Of a stretch of 64,000 nt of DNA, positions 8,294-16,873 are shown piece after piece. The notes below the pieces were generated by a model. It did no database searches. It was not told the DNA's origin and saw nothing but the letters and a program-made list of their open reading frames with translations. How positions within the stretch are numbered: position 1 is the first letter of the stretch; every line of letters starts with the position of its first letter. A program made the position numbers and the translations under genes. Source of the stretch: Sciscionella marina DSM 45152 (GTDB lineage: Bacteria; Actinomycetota; Actinomycetes; Mycobacteriales; Pseudonocardiaceae); assembly GCF_000379465.1 (NCBI RefSeq), contig NZ_KB905392.1, positions 124,001 through 188,000 on the forward strand, written 5' to 3'.

Positions 8294-8778
8294 GCGTCGT
8301 CCCTCGTTTCCGTATCGTTGCCCACTTCGAGTACCGCTTCCACAATGCCCTGGTAACCGGTGCACCGGCAGATGTTGCCGGAGAGGGCCTCGCGCACGCC
8401 GTCCTCGGTCAGTGGCTTCCCGGACTCGTTGTCCTGCAACAGTTCCGTCGCAGTGATGAGGAATCCGGGGGTACAGAACCCGCACTGCAGGCCGTGCCTG
8501 CGGGCCAGGCATTCGCGCAGCGGGCGCGCTTCGGCCCCGAGCCCCTCGACCGTGGTGACCTCCCTGCCGTCCGCCTGCGCGGCAAGCATCAGGCAGGCCC
8601 GCACACTGCGCCCGTCGACGAGCACCGAACACGCCCCGCACACACCGTGTTCGCAGCCGAGGTGGGTACCGGTGAGCCGCAGTTCCTCGCGCAGGAAGTC
8701 GGCGAGGCTGAGTCGGCCCGCCACGGTGCGGCGGAACCGGGTGCCGTTCACCATCACCTCGATCGGGATCTCTGTCAT
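8290..8778 (-). CDS. Molybdenum hydroxylase small subunit, two [2Fe-2S] clusters
   Basis: 162-residue electron-transfer subunit of a xanthine-oxidase-family enzyme. The plant-type ferredoxin cluster is bound by CEHGVCGACSVL and a later Cys, the second cluster by CGFCTPG and CRCTGYQ, in the expected order and spacing. It passes electrons from the molybdopterin site of the large subunit to the FAD of the medium subunit. Overlaps of four bases on both sides (8290-8293 and 8775-8778) show a translationally coupled set. ATG 8778 gives the usual family length. Confidence 0.95.
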   Translation of the reverse strand: MTEIPIEVMVNGTRFRRTVAGRLSLADFLREELRLTGTHLGCEHGVCGACSVLVDGRSVRACLMLAAQADGREVTTVEGLGAEARPLRECLARRHGLQCGFCTPGFLITATELLQDNESGKPLTEDGVREALSGNICRCTGYQGIVEAVLEVGNDTETRDDA

Positions 8779-9647
8779 GTGTTTTCCCCCGCCCGCTCGG
8801 TCGCCGCCTCCGCCGCCTCGCTGATCGCGCTGGCGCACAAGGCTTTCACGTACTCGGTGTCCGGATGCGAGGGTTCGCTCAGCGCCGCGAGCCGCCAGCC
8901 GAGGCCTTCCCACAGCCGCGGTTCGGGGAGCTCACCGAGTACCGGGGCGGTTCCCTCACGCTCATCGAAGAGCAGTGGCCGGTCGGCCGCGTTGAGCAAC
9001 CCGATGCGCAACCCGGCGATCCGCCCGCGCGCATCCAGGCTCAGCAACACCCCGGCGCCCGCGAGCGCGTAATCCCCGTGCTGGCGCGCGTATTCCACGA
9101 ATCCCCAGCCCTGCCCGGGCCGGATCGCGGGCACCGTGATCCAGGTGATCAGCTCATCGGGTTCCAGGGAGTTCGCGTAGAAGGAGACGAACAGTTCCTC
9201 GGCGGACAGCGCGCGTTTGCCGCGGGTCGCGGATTCCACGTGCACGGTCGCGCCGAGGGTGACCGCGGCGAGTGGCAGTTCGGCCGCGGGATCGGCGTGG
9301 GCCAGCGAACCGCCGATCGTGCCCTGGTTCCGGATGCCGAGGTGCCCGATGTGCCCGGCCGCGGCATGCAACAGCGGTGCCCGCGCGGCGACGAGTGGAT
9401 CGGTCTCGCACGTGCGATGCCGCACCAGCGCGCCGAGCACGAGCGCCTCGGTGTCGTCGAAGACCCGGGCCAGTTCGGTGAACCGGCCGATGTCGAGCAG
9501 CGTGGCCGGACGTGCGAGGCGCAGATTCATCAGGGTGAGCAGGGATTGCCCGCCTGCCAGGGGTTTCGGATCCGGGAGGGTGGCGAGCCCGTGCAACGCT
9601 TCGCCGACGGATTCCGGGCGGTAGTAGGTGAATTCCGCGGGTTTCAC
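8775..9647 (-). CDS. Molybdenum hydroxylase medium subunit, FAD-binding
   Basis: 290-residue FAD subunit of the CoxM/XdhB family, which takes electrons from the [2Fe-2S] subunit and hands them to the final acceptor. FAD-binding signatures LAGGQSLLTLMNLRLARP near residue 30 and TIGGSLAHADPAAELP near residue 110 are intact, and the C-terminal CO-dehydrogenase flavoprotein domain follows. It lies between the large and small subunit genes with four-base overlaps to each. The start MKPAEFTYYRP is typical of the family. Confidence 0.93.
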   Translation of the reverse strand: MKPAEFTYYRPESVGEALHGLATLPDPKPLAGGQSLLTLMNLRLARPATLLDIGRFTELARVFDDTEALVLGALVRHRTCETDPLVAARAPLLHAAAGHIGHLGIRNQGTIGGSLAHADPAAELPLAAVTLGATVHVESATRGKRALSAEELFVSFYANSLEPDELITWITVPAIRPGQGWGFVEYARQHGDYALAGAGVLLSLDARGRIAGLRIGLLNAADRPLLFDEREGTAPVLGELPEPRLWEGLGWRLAALSEPSHPDTEYVKALCASAISEAAEAATERAGENT

Positions 9648-11908
9648 GCGAGCACCGCCGCCTTCCGCAGTGCGCCATGGATCAGCCCGGGGTCCAGCGG
9701 TGTCGCGGCGCAGTGGATCCGGCCGCCGAGCGCGTCGTCCACCGCGGCGGCGATCGCCGGATAGGCCGCAATCGTGCCGCTCTCCCCCGCACCGCGGGCC
9801 CCGATGGGATTGTCCGGGGTGTCCACGTGCAGGTGGGCGACCGCCACGTTCGGCACATCGGTACTCAGTGGGAGATGGTAGGCGGCGAACGTGGTGGACA
9901 GCGGCTGGCCCGAGGGCGCGTAACCGTACTCCTCGAACAGGCTTCCACCGATTCCCTGTGCCACACCGCCGAGAATCTGGCCGCGCACGATCTCCGGGTC
10001 GAGCTCGTTACCGCCCTCGTGCGCGACCGCGTACCGTAGCACGCTGAGCATTCCGCTGCGCCGGTCCACGGCCACGATCGCCGCGTGCACGCCCATCGTC
10101 CAGGTCACGGTCCGCGGCCGGTAGGTCTCGGTCACGTCCAGTGCCGTCGGATCGCCGCGGGTGTGCGCGGCGATCCCGCCGAGTCCGATCTCGGCTTCCC
10201 CGCGGCGGAAAACCCCGCCCGCGTATTCGACAGGACCGCCGAGCACCTCCTGCGCGAGTGCACGGGCACGATCGAGCAGCCGCATCGCGCCGTTGTGCAC
10301 CGCGGATCCGGCGACCACCGCCGAACGGCTGGCAAAGGTGCCGATGCCATCGGGCAGCCGTTCGGTATCGGTGGGGCGGTAGCGCACCCGGTCCTCCGGA
10401 ATGCCGAGCGCCGTCGCGGCGACCCGGCCGAACACGGTGGCGTGCCCCTGCCCGGCGGCCGCGGCCCCGGTGGCCAGTTCCACCGCGCCGTCGTCGAGCA
10501 CACGCAGCCGCGCGGTCTCGTACGGTCCGCGCGCGGTGGCCTCGAGATAGCAGCCGAGGCCGTAGCCGAGCAGGGCGCCGGGATGCTCGGCACGCAGCCG
10601 TTCGCGTTCGGTCTCCGGGAGCAGGTCCCGCACCTTGGTCAGGCAGGCGCGGTAATCCCAGCCGTCATAGACGATCGGTTCGCCGTCCCGGTACGGAATC
10701 GGGCGCGGATAAGGCAGATCCGTATCGGTGAGCAGGTTGATCTCGCGAATCCGCGCGGTCCCGATCCCGAGCTCGGCGGCCGCCGCGTCCAGGGTCCGCT
10801 CGAGCGCGAAGGCCGCCTCGGGCCGTCCGGCGCCCCGATACTGCGCGACGATCGTCTTCGTGGTCAGCACCGCGCGCCCGGACATCCGCACCGCGGGGAT
10901 CCGGTATGGGCCGAGCGCATGCACCGCGGTGTTCGCGACGATTCCGGCCACCCACAGGCTTCCCGCTCCCACATCGACGAGGAACTCGTCGCCCCAGGCG
11001 AGGATCCGGCCCTGCCCGTCCACCGCGAGCCGGGTGCGGTGCACCTGATCGCGGCCCTGGGCGGCGGAGAGCAGATGCTCCTGGCGGTCCTCGATCCAGG
11101 CGAGGTCGAAGCCGGTCTGCCTGGCCAGCACGGCGAGTACGATCTCCTCGGCGTACACGTTGGCCTTCGTGCCGAAACCGCCGCCCACATCGGGAACGTG
11201 CACCACGATCTCGTGCTCGGCCCAGCCGGTGACGGTGCGGACGGCGTTGCGCACCAGGTGCGGTATCTGGGTGGAGGTGGTCAGGTCCACCCGCCGCAAC
11301 CTGCGGTCCGGACGGGCCACCGCGCCACGGGTTTCCAGCGGCACCGCCCCGTGGCGACCGATCCGGTATTCCCCGGACACCACACGATGCGCGCGCCCGA
11401 ACGCGTTCTCCGGGTCACCGAACGAATATCCGATACGCGCGATCTCGTTGTCCGCCAGGTGATCATAGAGCGGTTCCGCTTCGAGCGCGGTGGCCGCGTC
11501 GGTGACCGGTGCGCGTCCCCGGTAGGACACCGTTACCGCCTCGGCCGCGTCCTCCGCGCGGTACCGGTCGGTGGCGATCAGCACGACGATCGGCTGGCCG
11601 ACATAGTGCACGCGTTCGGTGGCCAGCAAGGGAATCCGCTGCTCGGCCATCTGGAAACCGGTCGCCTCCGCGAAGGCCGGGTTGGGCGTGGTCAGCACCG
11701 GAAGCCGCGCCCCGTCCAGGCCGAGGTCCGCCGCCGTGTACACGCCGAGCACTCCCGGCATGGCGCGGGCAGCGGCGGTGTCGATGCCGAGGATGTCGGC
11801 ATGCGGTTCGGTCGAGCGCACGAACACCACCTGGTGCGCGCCCTCGGCCGCGTCCGCGGCGAACCGGCCCTGCCCGGCGAGCAGCGTCCCGTCTTCGACA
11901 CGTGCCAT
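9644..11908 (-). CDS. Molybdenum hydroxylase large subunit, molybdopterin-binding
   Basis: 754-residue catalytic subunit of a xanthine dehydrogenase/aldehyde oxidase-type enzyme that inserts water-derived oxygen into an aromatic heterocycle or aldehyde. The small N-terminal domain (MARVEDGTLLAGQGRF) leads into the molybdopterin domains, with FGTKANVYAEE, the active-site loop QYRGAGRPE and the catalytic-Glu motif ARGAGESGTIAAYP near the end. The loop is not AYRCSFR, so this is not a true CO dehydrogenase despite the cox-like layout. The start ATG overlaps the stop of the upstream permease gene (TGATG), chaining the hydroxylase to an ABC importer. The frame is open far upstream, but that part overlaps the permease gene and is not real. 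Confidence 0.93.
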   Translation of the reverse strand: MARVEDGTLLAGQGRFAADAAEGAHQVVFVRSTEPHADILGIDTAAARAMPGVLGVYTAADLGLDGARLPVLTTPNPAFAEATGFQMAEQRIPLLATERVHYVGQPIVVLIATDRYRAEDAAEAVTVSYRGRAPVTDAATALEAEPLYDHLADNEIARIGYSFGDPENAFGRAHRVVSGEYRIGRHGAVPLETRGAVARPDRRLRRVDLTTSTQIPHLVRNAVRTVTGWAEHEIVVHVPDVGGGFGTKANVYAEEIVLAVLARQTGFDLAWIEDRQEHLLSAAQGRDQVHRTRLAVDGQGRILAWGDEFLVDVGAGSLWVAGIVANTAVHALGPYRIPAVRMSGRAVLTTKTIVAQYRGAGRPEAAFALERTLDAAAAELGIGTARIREINLLTDTDLPYPRPIPYRDGEPIVYDGWDYRACLTKVRDLLPETERERLRAEHPGALLGYGLGCYLEATARGPYETARLRVLDDGAVELATGAAAAGQGHATVFGRVAATALGIPEDRVRYRPTDTERLPDGIGTFASRSAVVAGSAVHNGAMRLLDRARALAQEVLGGPVEYAGGVFRRGEAEIGLGGIAAHTRGDPTALDVTETYRPRTVTWTMGVHAAIVAVDRRSGMLSVLRYAVAHEGGNELDPEIVRGQILGGVAQGIGGSLFEEYGYAPSGQPLSTTFAAYHLPLSTDVPNVAVAHLHVDTPDNPIGARGAGESGTIAAYPAIAAAVDDALGGRIHCAATPLDPGLIHGALRKAAVLA

Positions 11909-12672
11909 CAGCGCAGCCTCTTTTCCCAGCGCCACAACAGGATCGAGATCACGAAGGCGACCGCGATGAGCAGCACCACGGTAGCCACCATGACCGGATA
12001 GTCGCCGTGGTTGTAGGACTGCAGCACGACCCGGCCGAGTCCTCTGCGGGTGGCGAAAAACTCCGAGAGCACCACACCGACCACCGAAAGGCTCACCGCG
12101 AGCCGGAGCCCGGCCAGCAGCGGGCGCCGGATCGCGGGCAGGATCACGTAGATCAGCTTCTGCCACGGGTTCGCCTGCACAGCCGAGGCGAGTTTCCAGT
12201 ACACCCGCGGCATTTCGCGCACCCCCGTGGCCACATTGATCAGCACCGGGAACAACGCGAACAGCACGCCCATCGCGACCTTCGCCCCGATGAGGCCGAA
12301 CAGCGGAAGCAGCACCGGATACAGCACGATCTTCGGGATCCCGTTCAGGATCACCAGCAGCGGTTCGAACCACAGCCGCGCCCGTTCGGAAAGACCGAGC
12401 CCGAGCCCGATCAGCCCGCCGAGCAGGGTGCCGATCAGGAACGCCTGGAACACCGACTGTGCGGTCACCCGGAGATCGAAGATGTACGAGGCGTCGGTGA
12501 GGTTCGCCCCGAGCACCTCCAGGGTGCGGACCGGGGCCGGGATCACGAAGGTCAGGCTCGAACACAGCTGCCAGGCGAGGATCACCACGATGAACAGAGC
12601 CAGCCCGCCCACGAACTGGTTGTCCAGCAACCGTTTCGGCATCCCGCCCCGGTTCGGCGCATGGACGGTCAT
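11908..12672 (-). CDS. ABC transporter permease, SsuC/TauC type
   Basis: 254-residue inner component of an importer of the nitrate/sulfonate/taurine/pyrimidine class. About six helices and the BPD_transp_1 coupling region (segment around RVYWKLASAVQANPWQKL) are visible. It pairs with the next permease, the ATPase and the lipoprotein binding protein. The start at 12672 overlaps the preceding permease stop by ATGA; the stop overlaps the start of the hydroxylase large subunit. The coupling implies that the imported compound is the hydroxylase substrate. Confidence 0.9.
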   Translation of the reverse strand: MTVHAPNRGGMPKRLLDNQFVGGLALFIVVILAWQLCSSLTFVIPAPVRTLEVLGANLTDASYIFDLRVTAQSVFQAFLIGTLLGGLIGLGLGLSERARLWFEPLLVILNGIPKIVLYPVLLPLFGLIGAKVAMGVLFALFPVLINVATGVREMPRVYWKLASAVQANPWQKLIYVILPAIRRPLLAGLRLAVSLSVVGVVLSEFFATRRGLGRVVLQSYNHGDYPVMVATVVLLIAVAFVISILLWRWEKRLR

Positions 12673-13493
12673 CGGCGGCCTCCCGTGGACAGCACTCGTT
12701 CCACGCCCTGCAGGGAAAGCGTGATCACGCAGGACAGGACGAGTACCGCGAAGATGTAGCCGAACATCTGCTCGCTCTCGAAGGTCTCGTACAGATAGCG
12801 GATCCGGTACCCGAGCCCGGCCTGTGCGGTGGTGAACTCCATCGCGATCGCGCCGATCAGCGAGTACACCACGCCCATCCGCAGCCCGGCGAGCACGAAG
12901 GGACCGGCCGCGGGCAGCGCGATCGAGAACAGGATGCGCCGCGGCCCCGCCCCGACCGAGCGGGCGAGCTTCAGGTACACCGGCGGGATCCCGTTCAGCC
13001 CGACCGTAGTGTTCAGCGCCATCGGGATCATCGCCATCACCGAGGCGAGAATGACCACCGAACTCGCGTTGATTCCCACGAGCACGATCATCACCGGGTA
13101 GAACAGCACGAGCGGCACCGCGTAGAACGAGACCAGATAGGGCTCGAAGGCCCGCCCGACCCTCGGCAGTTTCCAGAACAGCACCCCGGCGAACAGCCCG
13201 AGCGTGCACCCGAACACGATGGATAGCAGCACTTCGAGCGCGGTACGCCCGAGGTCGCCCCAGAATTCGCCGGTTCCGAGCAGCCGCCCGAATTCGGCGA
13301 GTACTGTGGACGGGGCGGGCACGTCGGCCTCGCTCCACAGACCGAGCGCGGAACAGGCCTGGAAGATCAGCCCGAGCACGACGATCAGCACCGCGGTCGC
13401 CACCGCGCTCGTGGCCCCCTTGCCCAGCCATCGGCGCCGACTGACCGGTTGCCGCGCAACGGTTTCCGCTCGTTCGGTAAGCCGCAGTGTCAT
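12669..13493 (-). CDS. ABC transporter permease, SsuC/TauC type
   Basis: 274-residue permease, paralogous to its downstream neighbour, so the membrane channel is probably a heterodimer; SsuABC-type systems more often use one permease gene. A cytosolic N-terminus of about 25 residues is followed by six helices; the EAA-like coupling loop is around [18 protein letters not shown]. Overlaps of four bases occur with both neighbours (12669-12672 and 13490-13493). Confidence 0.9.
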   Translation of the reverse strand: MTLRLTERAETVARQPVSRRRWLGKGATSAVATAVLIVVLGLIFQACSALGLWSEADVPAPSTVLAEFGRLLGTGEFWGDLGRTALEVLLSIVFGCTLGLFAGVLFWKLPRVGRAFEPYLVSFYAVPLVLFYPVMIVLVGINASSVVILASVMAMIPMALNTTVGLNGIPPVYLKLARSVGAGPRRILFSIALPAAGPFVLAGLRMGVVYSLIGAIAMEFTTAQAGLGYRIRYLYETFESEQMFGYIFAVLVLSCVITLSLQGVERVLSTGGRR

Positions 13494-14290
13494 GCCCGCG
13501 CGGCTTCCTGTTGCTGGAACCCGCGCATCGACTCGGCCTGCAGCACCGACCAGATCCGGTTGTGCAGTTCGTTGAACTCATGGCTGGACACGATCGCCGG
13601 ATCGCGCTGTGCGGGCAGGTCGACCCCGACCACCTCGAGGATCCGGCCCGGCCGGTAGGACATCACCCACACTTGCTGGGAGAGCAGGATCGCCTCGGAG
13701 AGATCATGGGTCACGAACACGACGGTCTGCCCGGTGCGCTCCCAGATCCGCCGTACCTCCGCGCCGAGGAAGATCCTGGTCTGCTGGTCGAGCGCGGCGA
13801 ACGGCTCGTCCATCAGCACCACCTCGGGCTCCACCGCCAGCGTGCGGGCCAGTGCCACCCGCTGCCGCATCCCGCCGGAAAGCGTTGTGGGGTAAGCGTT
13901 CTCGAATCCGGCGAGGCCGACTAGTTCGATCGCCTCGCGTGCCCGGCTGCGTTGTTCCCCCTTGCCGACCCCGTTGCACTGCATGGCGAACCGGACGTTG
14001 TCCTCCACGGTGCGCCAGGGCAGTGTGGAGTCCTCCTGGAACACCACTCCGATCGAGGGATCCGGCCCGGTGACCGTCTTCCCGCCGATCGCGACCGCGC
14101 CCGAACTCGGCCGCTGTAGCCCGGAAATCACCGCGAGCAGCGTGGACTTCCCGCAGCCACTCGGTCCGACCACCGAGACGAAACTGCCGTCGGGCACGTG
14201 CTCGGTCACCGATTCGACCGCGTGCACCGCACCGTCAGGTGTGTCGAACCGGACGGACACCTCGGACATCTCGATACCGCTTGGTTTCAT
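13490..14290 (-). CDS. ABC transporter ATP-binding protein, SsuB/TauB type
   Basis: 266-residue ATPase that powers the two-permease importer. Walker A is GPSGCGKST near residue 43, Q-loop [12 protein letters not shown], signature TLSGGMRQR, Walker [13 protein letters not shown] and the switch His in VTHDLSE. All motifs are intact. ATG 14290 was preferred over GTG 14293 because GGAG lies five bases ahead of the ATG. It follows the binding-protein gene after 23 bases and overlaps the next permease by four. Confidence 0.93.
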   Translation of the reverse strand: MKPSGIEMSEVSVRFDTPDGAVHAVESVTEHVPDGSFVSVVGPSGCGKSTLLAVISGLQRPSSGAVAIGGKTVTGPDPSIGVVFQEDSTLPWRTVEDNVRFAMQCNGVGKGEQRSRAREAIELVGLAGFENAYPTTLSGGMRQRVALARTLAVEPEVVLMDEPFAALDQQTRIFLGAEVRRIWERTGQTVVFVTHDLSEAILLSQQVWVMSYRPGRILEVVGVDLPAQRDPAIVSSHEFNELHNRIWSVLQAESMRGFQQQEAARA

Positions 14291-14313
14291 CACGTCTCCG
14301 ATCCGGGAATGAG

Positions 14314-15306
14314 TCAGCCGCCGAACGCCGAGGTTCGGAGCCCGGCGGGCAGATAGCGCTGGTCGAGTGTGGTCCGCCAGTCCACGGGGTGTTCGATGAG
14401 ACCACCGGAGACCATCAGGTCCGAGAGCCGGCGCAGGCCGTCCGGGTCCACCCGGAGCGAGTACCCCTTCGCCAGATCCGGAGTGTCGGTCAGTGCCCGC
14501 GTCATGGTCGGCGCGGACACCCCGGTCAACGGAGCGAGCGCTTTCGCCGCTGCCGCCGTGTCATGCACGACGAAGTCGTCGAGTCTGCGCACCACACGGA
14601 AAAACGCGCGCAGATTCTCCGGTTTCCGGTTCGCGTAGTCGTTGTTCACCGCGACGAGATCGGCGGGCAGATCACCGAGTACCTTGCGGGCATCGACCAG
14701 GATCTCCGCGCCCTGCTGGATCTTCTCGGTGGTGAACGGCTGCATCGACCAGCCTGCGGTGATCTTGCCCGCGCGCGCGGCGGTCCAGTTGTCGCCCATC
14801 CCGCCGACCGCCTGGGTCTCCACGTGCAGCTTGCGCTGCAGCCCGCGCACGAGCAGTTCGGTCGAGGAACCGCCGGAGCTGTAGCCGAGTGTGGGCTTCG
14901 GCGCATGCTGCCCGCGCGGCGCGATCCAGTGGAAATCGTTGAGCTGGAACCACGGCGCGACCACGGTGAGGTTCGCGCTGTGCTGCCGGGAGGCGAGCAC
15001 CACCGAGGTGTTGCCCGCGATCGCCAGGTCCGCGTCCCCGGTAGTCAACACCCGCAAGGTGTTCCCGCCACCGCCCCCGGAGTAGAGACTGACATCGAGC
15101 CCCTCCTTGGCGAACCAGCCCTTGTCGATGCCGACCTGCAGGATCGCCATGAACGGCAGGCTGTCGGTTCCGGTCGCGGAGATGTTGAGCCGGTTGCCGC
15201 CGCTGCGCCCGCCCGGGCCGTCCGCCTCGTTGACGCACCCGGTCGCGGCCAGCAGCAGCACGAGCACCCCGAACAGTACCCGGACCGAACGCGCGATCCT
15301 GGTCAT
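14314..15306 (-). CDS. ABC transporter lipoprotein substrate-binding protein (NMT1/SsuA-like)
   Basis: 330-residue periplasm-facing receptor anchored through a lipobox (LLAATGC, Cys about 23). The mature part has the two-lobed fold of SsuA/THI5/NMT1 proteins, which bind nitrate, sulfonates, pyrimidines or aromatic acids (motif [20 protein letters not shown]). It delivers substrate to the two permeases encoded just downstream. Its start overlaps the stop of a small membrane-protein gene (15303-15306). No ligand can be named, but co-transcription with a molybdenum hydroxylase and an enamidase-like protein points to a heteroaromatic compound. Confidence 0.9.
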   Translation of the reverse strand: MTRIARSVRVLFGVLVLLLAATGCVNEADGPGGRSGGNRLNISATGTDSLPFMAILQVGIDKGWFAKEGLDVSLYSGGGGGNTLRVLTTGDADLAIAGNTSVVLASRQHSANLTVVAPWFQLNDFHWIAPRGQHAPKPTLGYSSGGSSTELLVRGLQRKLHVETQAVGGMGDNWTAARAGKITAGWSMQPFTTEKIQQGAEILVDARKVLGDLPADLVAVNNDYANRKPENLRAFFRVVRRLDDFVVHDTAAAAKALAPLTGVSAPTMTRALTDTPDLAKGYSLRVDPDGLRRLSDLMVSGGLIEHPVDWRTTLDQRYLPAGLRTSAFGG

Positions 15307-15569
15307 GGCGCATCCGATCGGCGCGCCCGGAAGAACCGGGACAGTTCGAGCCCGAGGGCGGCGCTGCCGAGCACGACGGCGAGCTGCATCAGGTTCGGGG
15401 CGGGGGCGGGAACCTCGCCCGCGGATACCGGTGCCGCCGTTGCCGGTGCGGTGCTCCCGTCCGCTTCGGTCACCGGACGATGCAGCGCGGGCGGAGCACC
15501 CGGGGCCGCACTGCCCGGAGCGGGAAAACCTGTCTCCTGAATTGCTGTATCGACTGCTCGGCTACTCAC
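15303..15569 (-). CDS. Small Pro/Ala-rich protein with one membrane helix, unknown function
   Basis: 88 residues from GTG 15569: a Pro/Ala/Gly-rich stretch, one hydrophobic helix (about 59-77) and a basic end [11 protein letters not shown] do not recognise a family. Its stop overlaps the binding-protein start by ATGA, which suggests a real, coupled gene, perhaps an accessory subunit of the importer. The start is uncertain: GTG 15569 lies inside the first copy of the 83-base repeat, and AGGAG (about 15533-15537) lies inside the frame without a start codon at normal distance, so the 5' end may have been rearranged by the duplication. Confidence 0.45.
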   Translation of the reverse strand: MSSRAVDTAIQETGFPAPGSAAPGAPPALHRPVTEADGSTAPATAAPVSAGEVPAPAPNLMQLAVVLGSAALGLELSRFFRARRSDAP

Positions 15570-15714
15570 TCGCTCCGCTCCTCACTCGCCAGAGCTCGCT
15601 ACGATGCTCACTCGATCGGCGCCTTCGCGTAATCGACTGCTCGGCTACTCACTCGCTCCGCTCCTCACTCGCCAGAGCTCGCTACGATGCTCACTCGATC
15701 GGCGCCTTCGCGTA
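15549..15714. repeat. Perfect 83-bp tandem duplication
   Basis: Bases 15549-15631 are repeated without a mismatch at 15632-15714. The unit runs from ATCGACTGCTCGGC to CCTTCGCGTA and is rich in the short motif CTCACTCG. It fills the gap between the LLM oxidoreductase stop (15720) and the small gene, and the first copy overlaps the latter. Perfect identity suggests a recent duplication by slippage or unequal exchange. The unit is not a multiple of three. Confidence 0.95.
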
Positions 15715-15719
15715 CCCGT

Positions 15720-16712
15720 TCACAGCTGGTCGACGAGCCCGGCGAAGGTCCTGATGGTGCCCGCCCTGCTCTCCCCCGGCCGGACGAACGGCACGATCGA
15801 GACCTGGTCCACGCCGAGTGATTCGATGTCCCGCAACCGTTTCAGGCATTCCTCCGGGGTACCGGCCAACGCGAACAGATCGACGAGCTCGTCGGGGACC
15901 AGATCGGCGTGCGCGGCCTCGGTGTCCATGTGATGGTAGTAGTCGTAGGACTCACGGATCCGGTTCACCGCCGCTTCGAGGTCCGGGTCGATGGGCGCCG
16001 GCAGCGGGCGGATGCACACCCGGGACACGTGCGCGCGCACCAGATCCCGGGCCCGCGTGCGGTCGGTGTCGATCGCGGTGGGGGTCCACAGCACGATGCG
16101 CAGATCCTCCAGGGTGCGCCCGCTTTCCTTGGCTCCCTCCTCGATGGTGCGCAGCGCGCCCTCGATGAACTCCGGGGCGGTGCCGACGAGCACGATCACC
16201 CCGTCGGCGATCCGCCCCGAGAGTTTCAGGATCTTCGGCGCGGAAGCGGCAATGTAGACCGGGATCCGGGCGGGCTCGGACAGGTAGTTCAGGTGGTACC
16301 CGGCCCCGCTTTCCGGTTCGGTGACCGTGTTCCGCGCGAACAGCTCGCGCAGTTCGGCGATCGAGGCCTCGAGCTCGGCGAGCTTTTGCGGCGTGAGTCC
16401 CATAGTGCGCAGCGAGGAATCCCCGGTGCCGATCCCGAGCACCACGCGGTTTCCGGTGTACTCCGCGAGCGTGGCCCAGGACGAGGCCAGCACGGAGGGA
16501 TGCCGGGTCACGGCATTGGTGACCCCGGTGCCGAACACGATGCGTTCGGTGCCGACGGCCGCCGCCCCGAGCACGGTGCTCGACTCCCGCCAGATGTTCT
16601 GCGAATCGCCGATCCAGACGTTGTCGTATCCGAGTGACTCGGCCAGATGGACGTAGTCGCGCATCGCGCCGACCGGCTCGGTCGGGAACAACCCGACACC
16701 TTTGCTCAGCAT
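15720..16712 (-). CDS. LLM-class flavin- or F420-dependent oxidoreductase
   Basis: 330-residue luciferase-like monooxygenase-fold protein of the type often annotated as F420-dependent methylene-H4MPT reductase-like. It has the barrel pattern with VTNAVTRHPSVLASSW and VLGIGTGDSS in the first half. Such enzymes use F420H2 or FMNH2 to reduce or oxygenate small molecules. It lies first in the leftward block, upstream of the importer and hydroxylase, and could provide ring reduction or oxygenation in the same pathway. ATG 16712 was chosen because a GGAAGG element precedes it; GTG 16736 is an in-frame alternative. The cofactor cannot be decided from sequence alone. Confidence 0.85.
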   Translation of the reverse strand: MLSKGVGLFPTEPVGAMRDYVHLAESLGYDNVWIGDSQNIWRESSTVLGAAAVGTERIVFGTGVTNAVTRHPSVLASSWATLAEYTGNRVVLGIGTGDSSLRTMGLTPQKLAELEASIAELRELFARNTVTEPESGAGYHLNYLSEPARIPVYIAASAPKILKLSGRIADGVIVLVGTAPEFIEGALRTIEEGAKESGRTLEDLRIVLWTPTAIDTDRTRARDLVRAHVSRVCIRPLPAPIDPDLEAAVNRIRESYDYYHHMDTEAAHADLVPDELVDLFALAGTPEECLKRLRDIESLGVDQVSIVPFVRPGESRAGTIRTFAGLVDQL

Positions 16713-16772
16713 GTTCCGGCTGCCTTCCTGCGTCACCGCGGTGGCGCATCGCTCTTCGACACTGAAGCTGGC

Positions 16773-16785
16773 AGATACTGTATCT
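16773..16785. promoter_or_regulatory. GATA-NNN-TATC operator candidate, LLM / CoxG divergent promoter
   Basis: AGATAC T GTATCT has perfect 6-base arms and lies between the divergent LLM oxidoreductase and CoxG genes. The motif RGATANNNTATCY recurs at 18200-18212 in front of the GntR gene. A further TGTATCC follows directly, so more than one half-site may be bound. Sharing with the local regulator's own promoter suggests that this GntR protein controls the cluster. Confidence 0.5.
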
Positions 16786-16873
16786 TGTATCCGAAATCCA
16801 ATACCAGGGTTTTCTGCGCCGAATTTGCCGCGAGCCCCGGCGAACCGGCGTCCACCAGGGCGAAGGAGGCCGA

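Noticed and set aside
8290-11908. Annotation as aerobic carbon monoxide dehydrogenase (coxSML)
   Set aside because: The large subunit has YRGAGR, not the AYRCSFR loop that holds the Cys of the CO-oxidising active site, and the operon encodes an amidohydrolase and an importer.
15549-15714. CRISPR or satellite array
   Set aside because: There are only two adjacent copies with no spacer between them; it is a simple tandem duplication.
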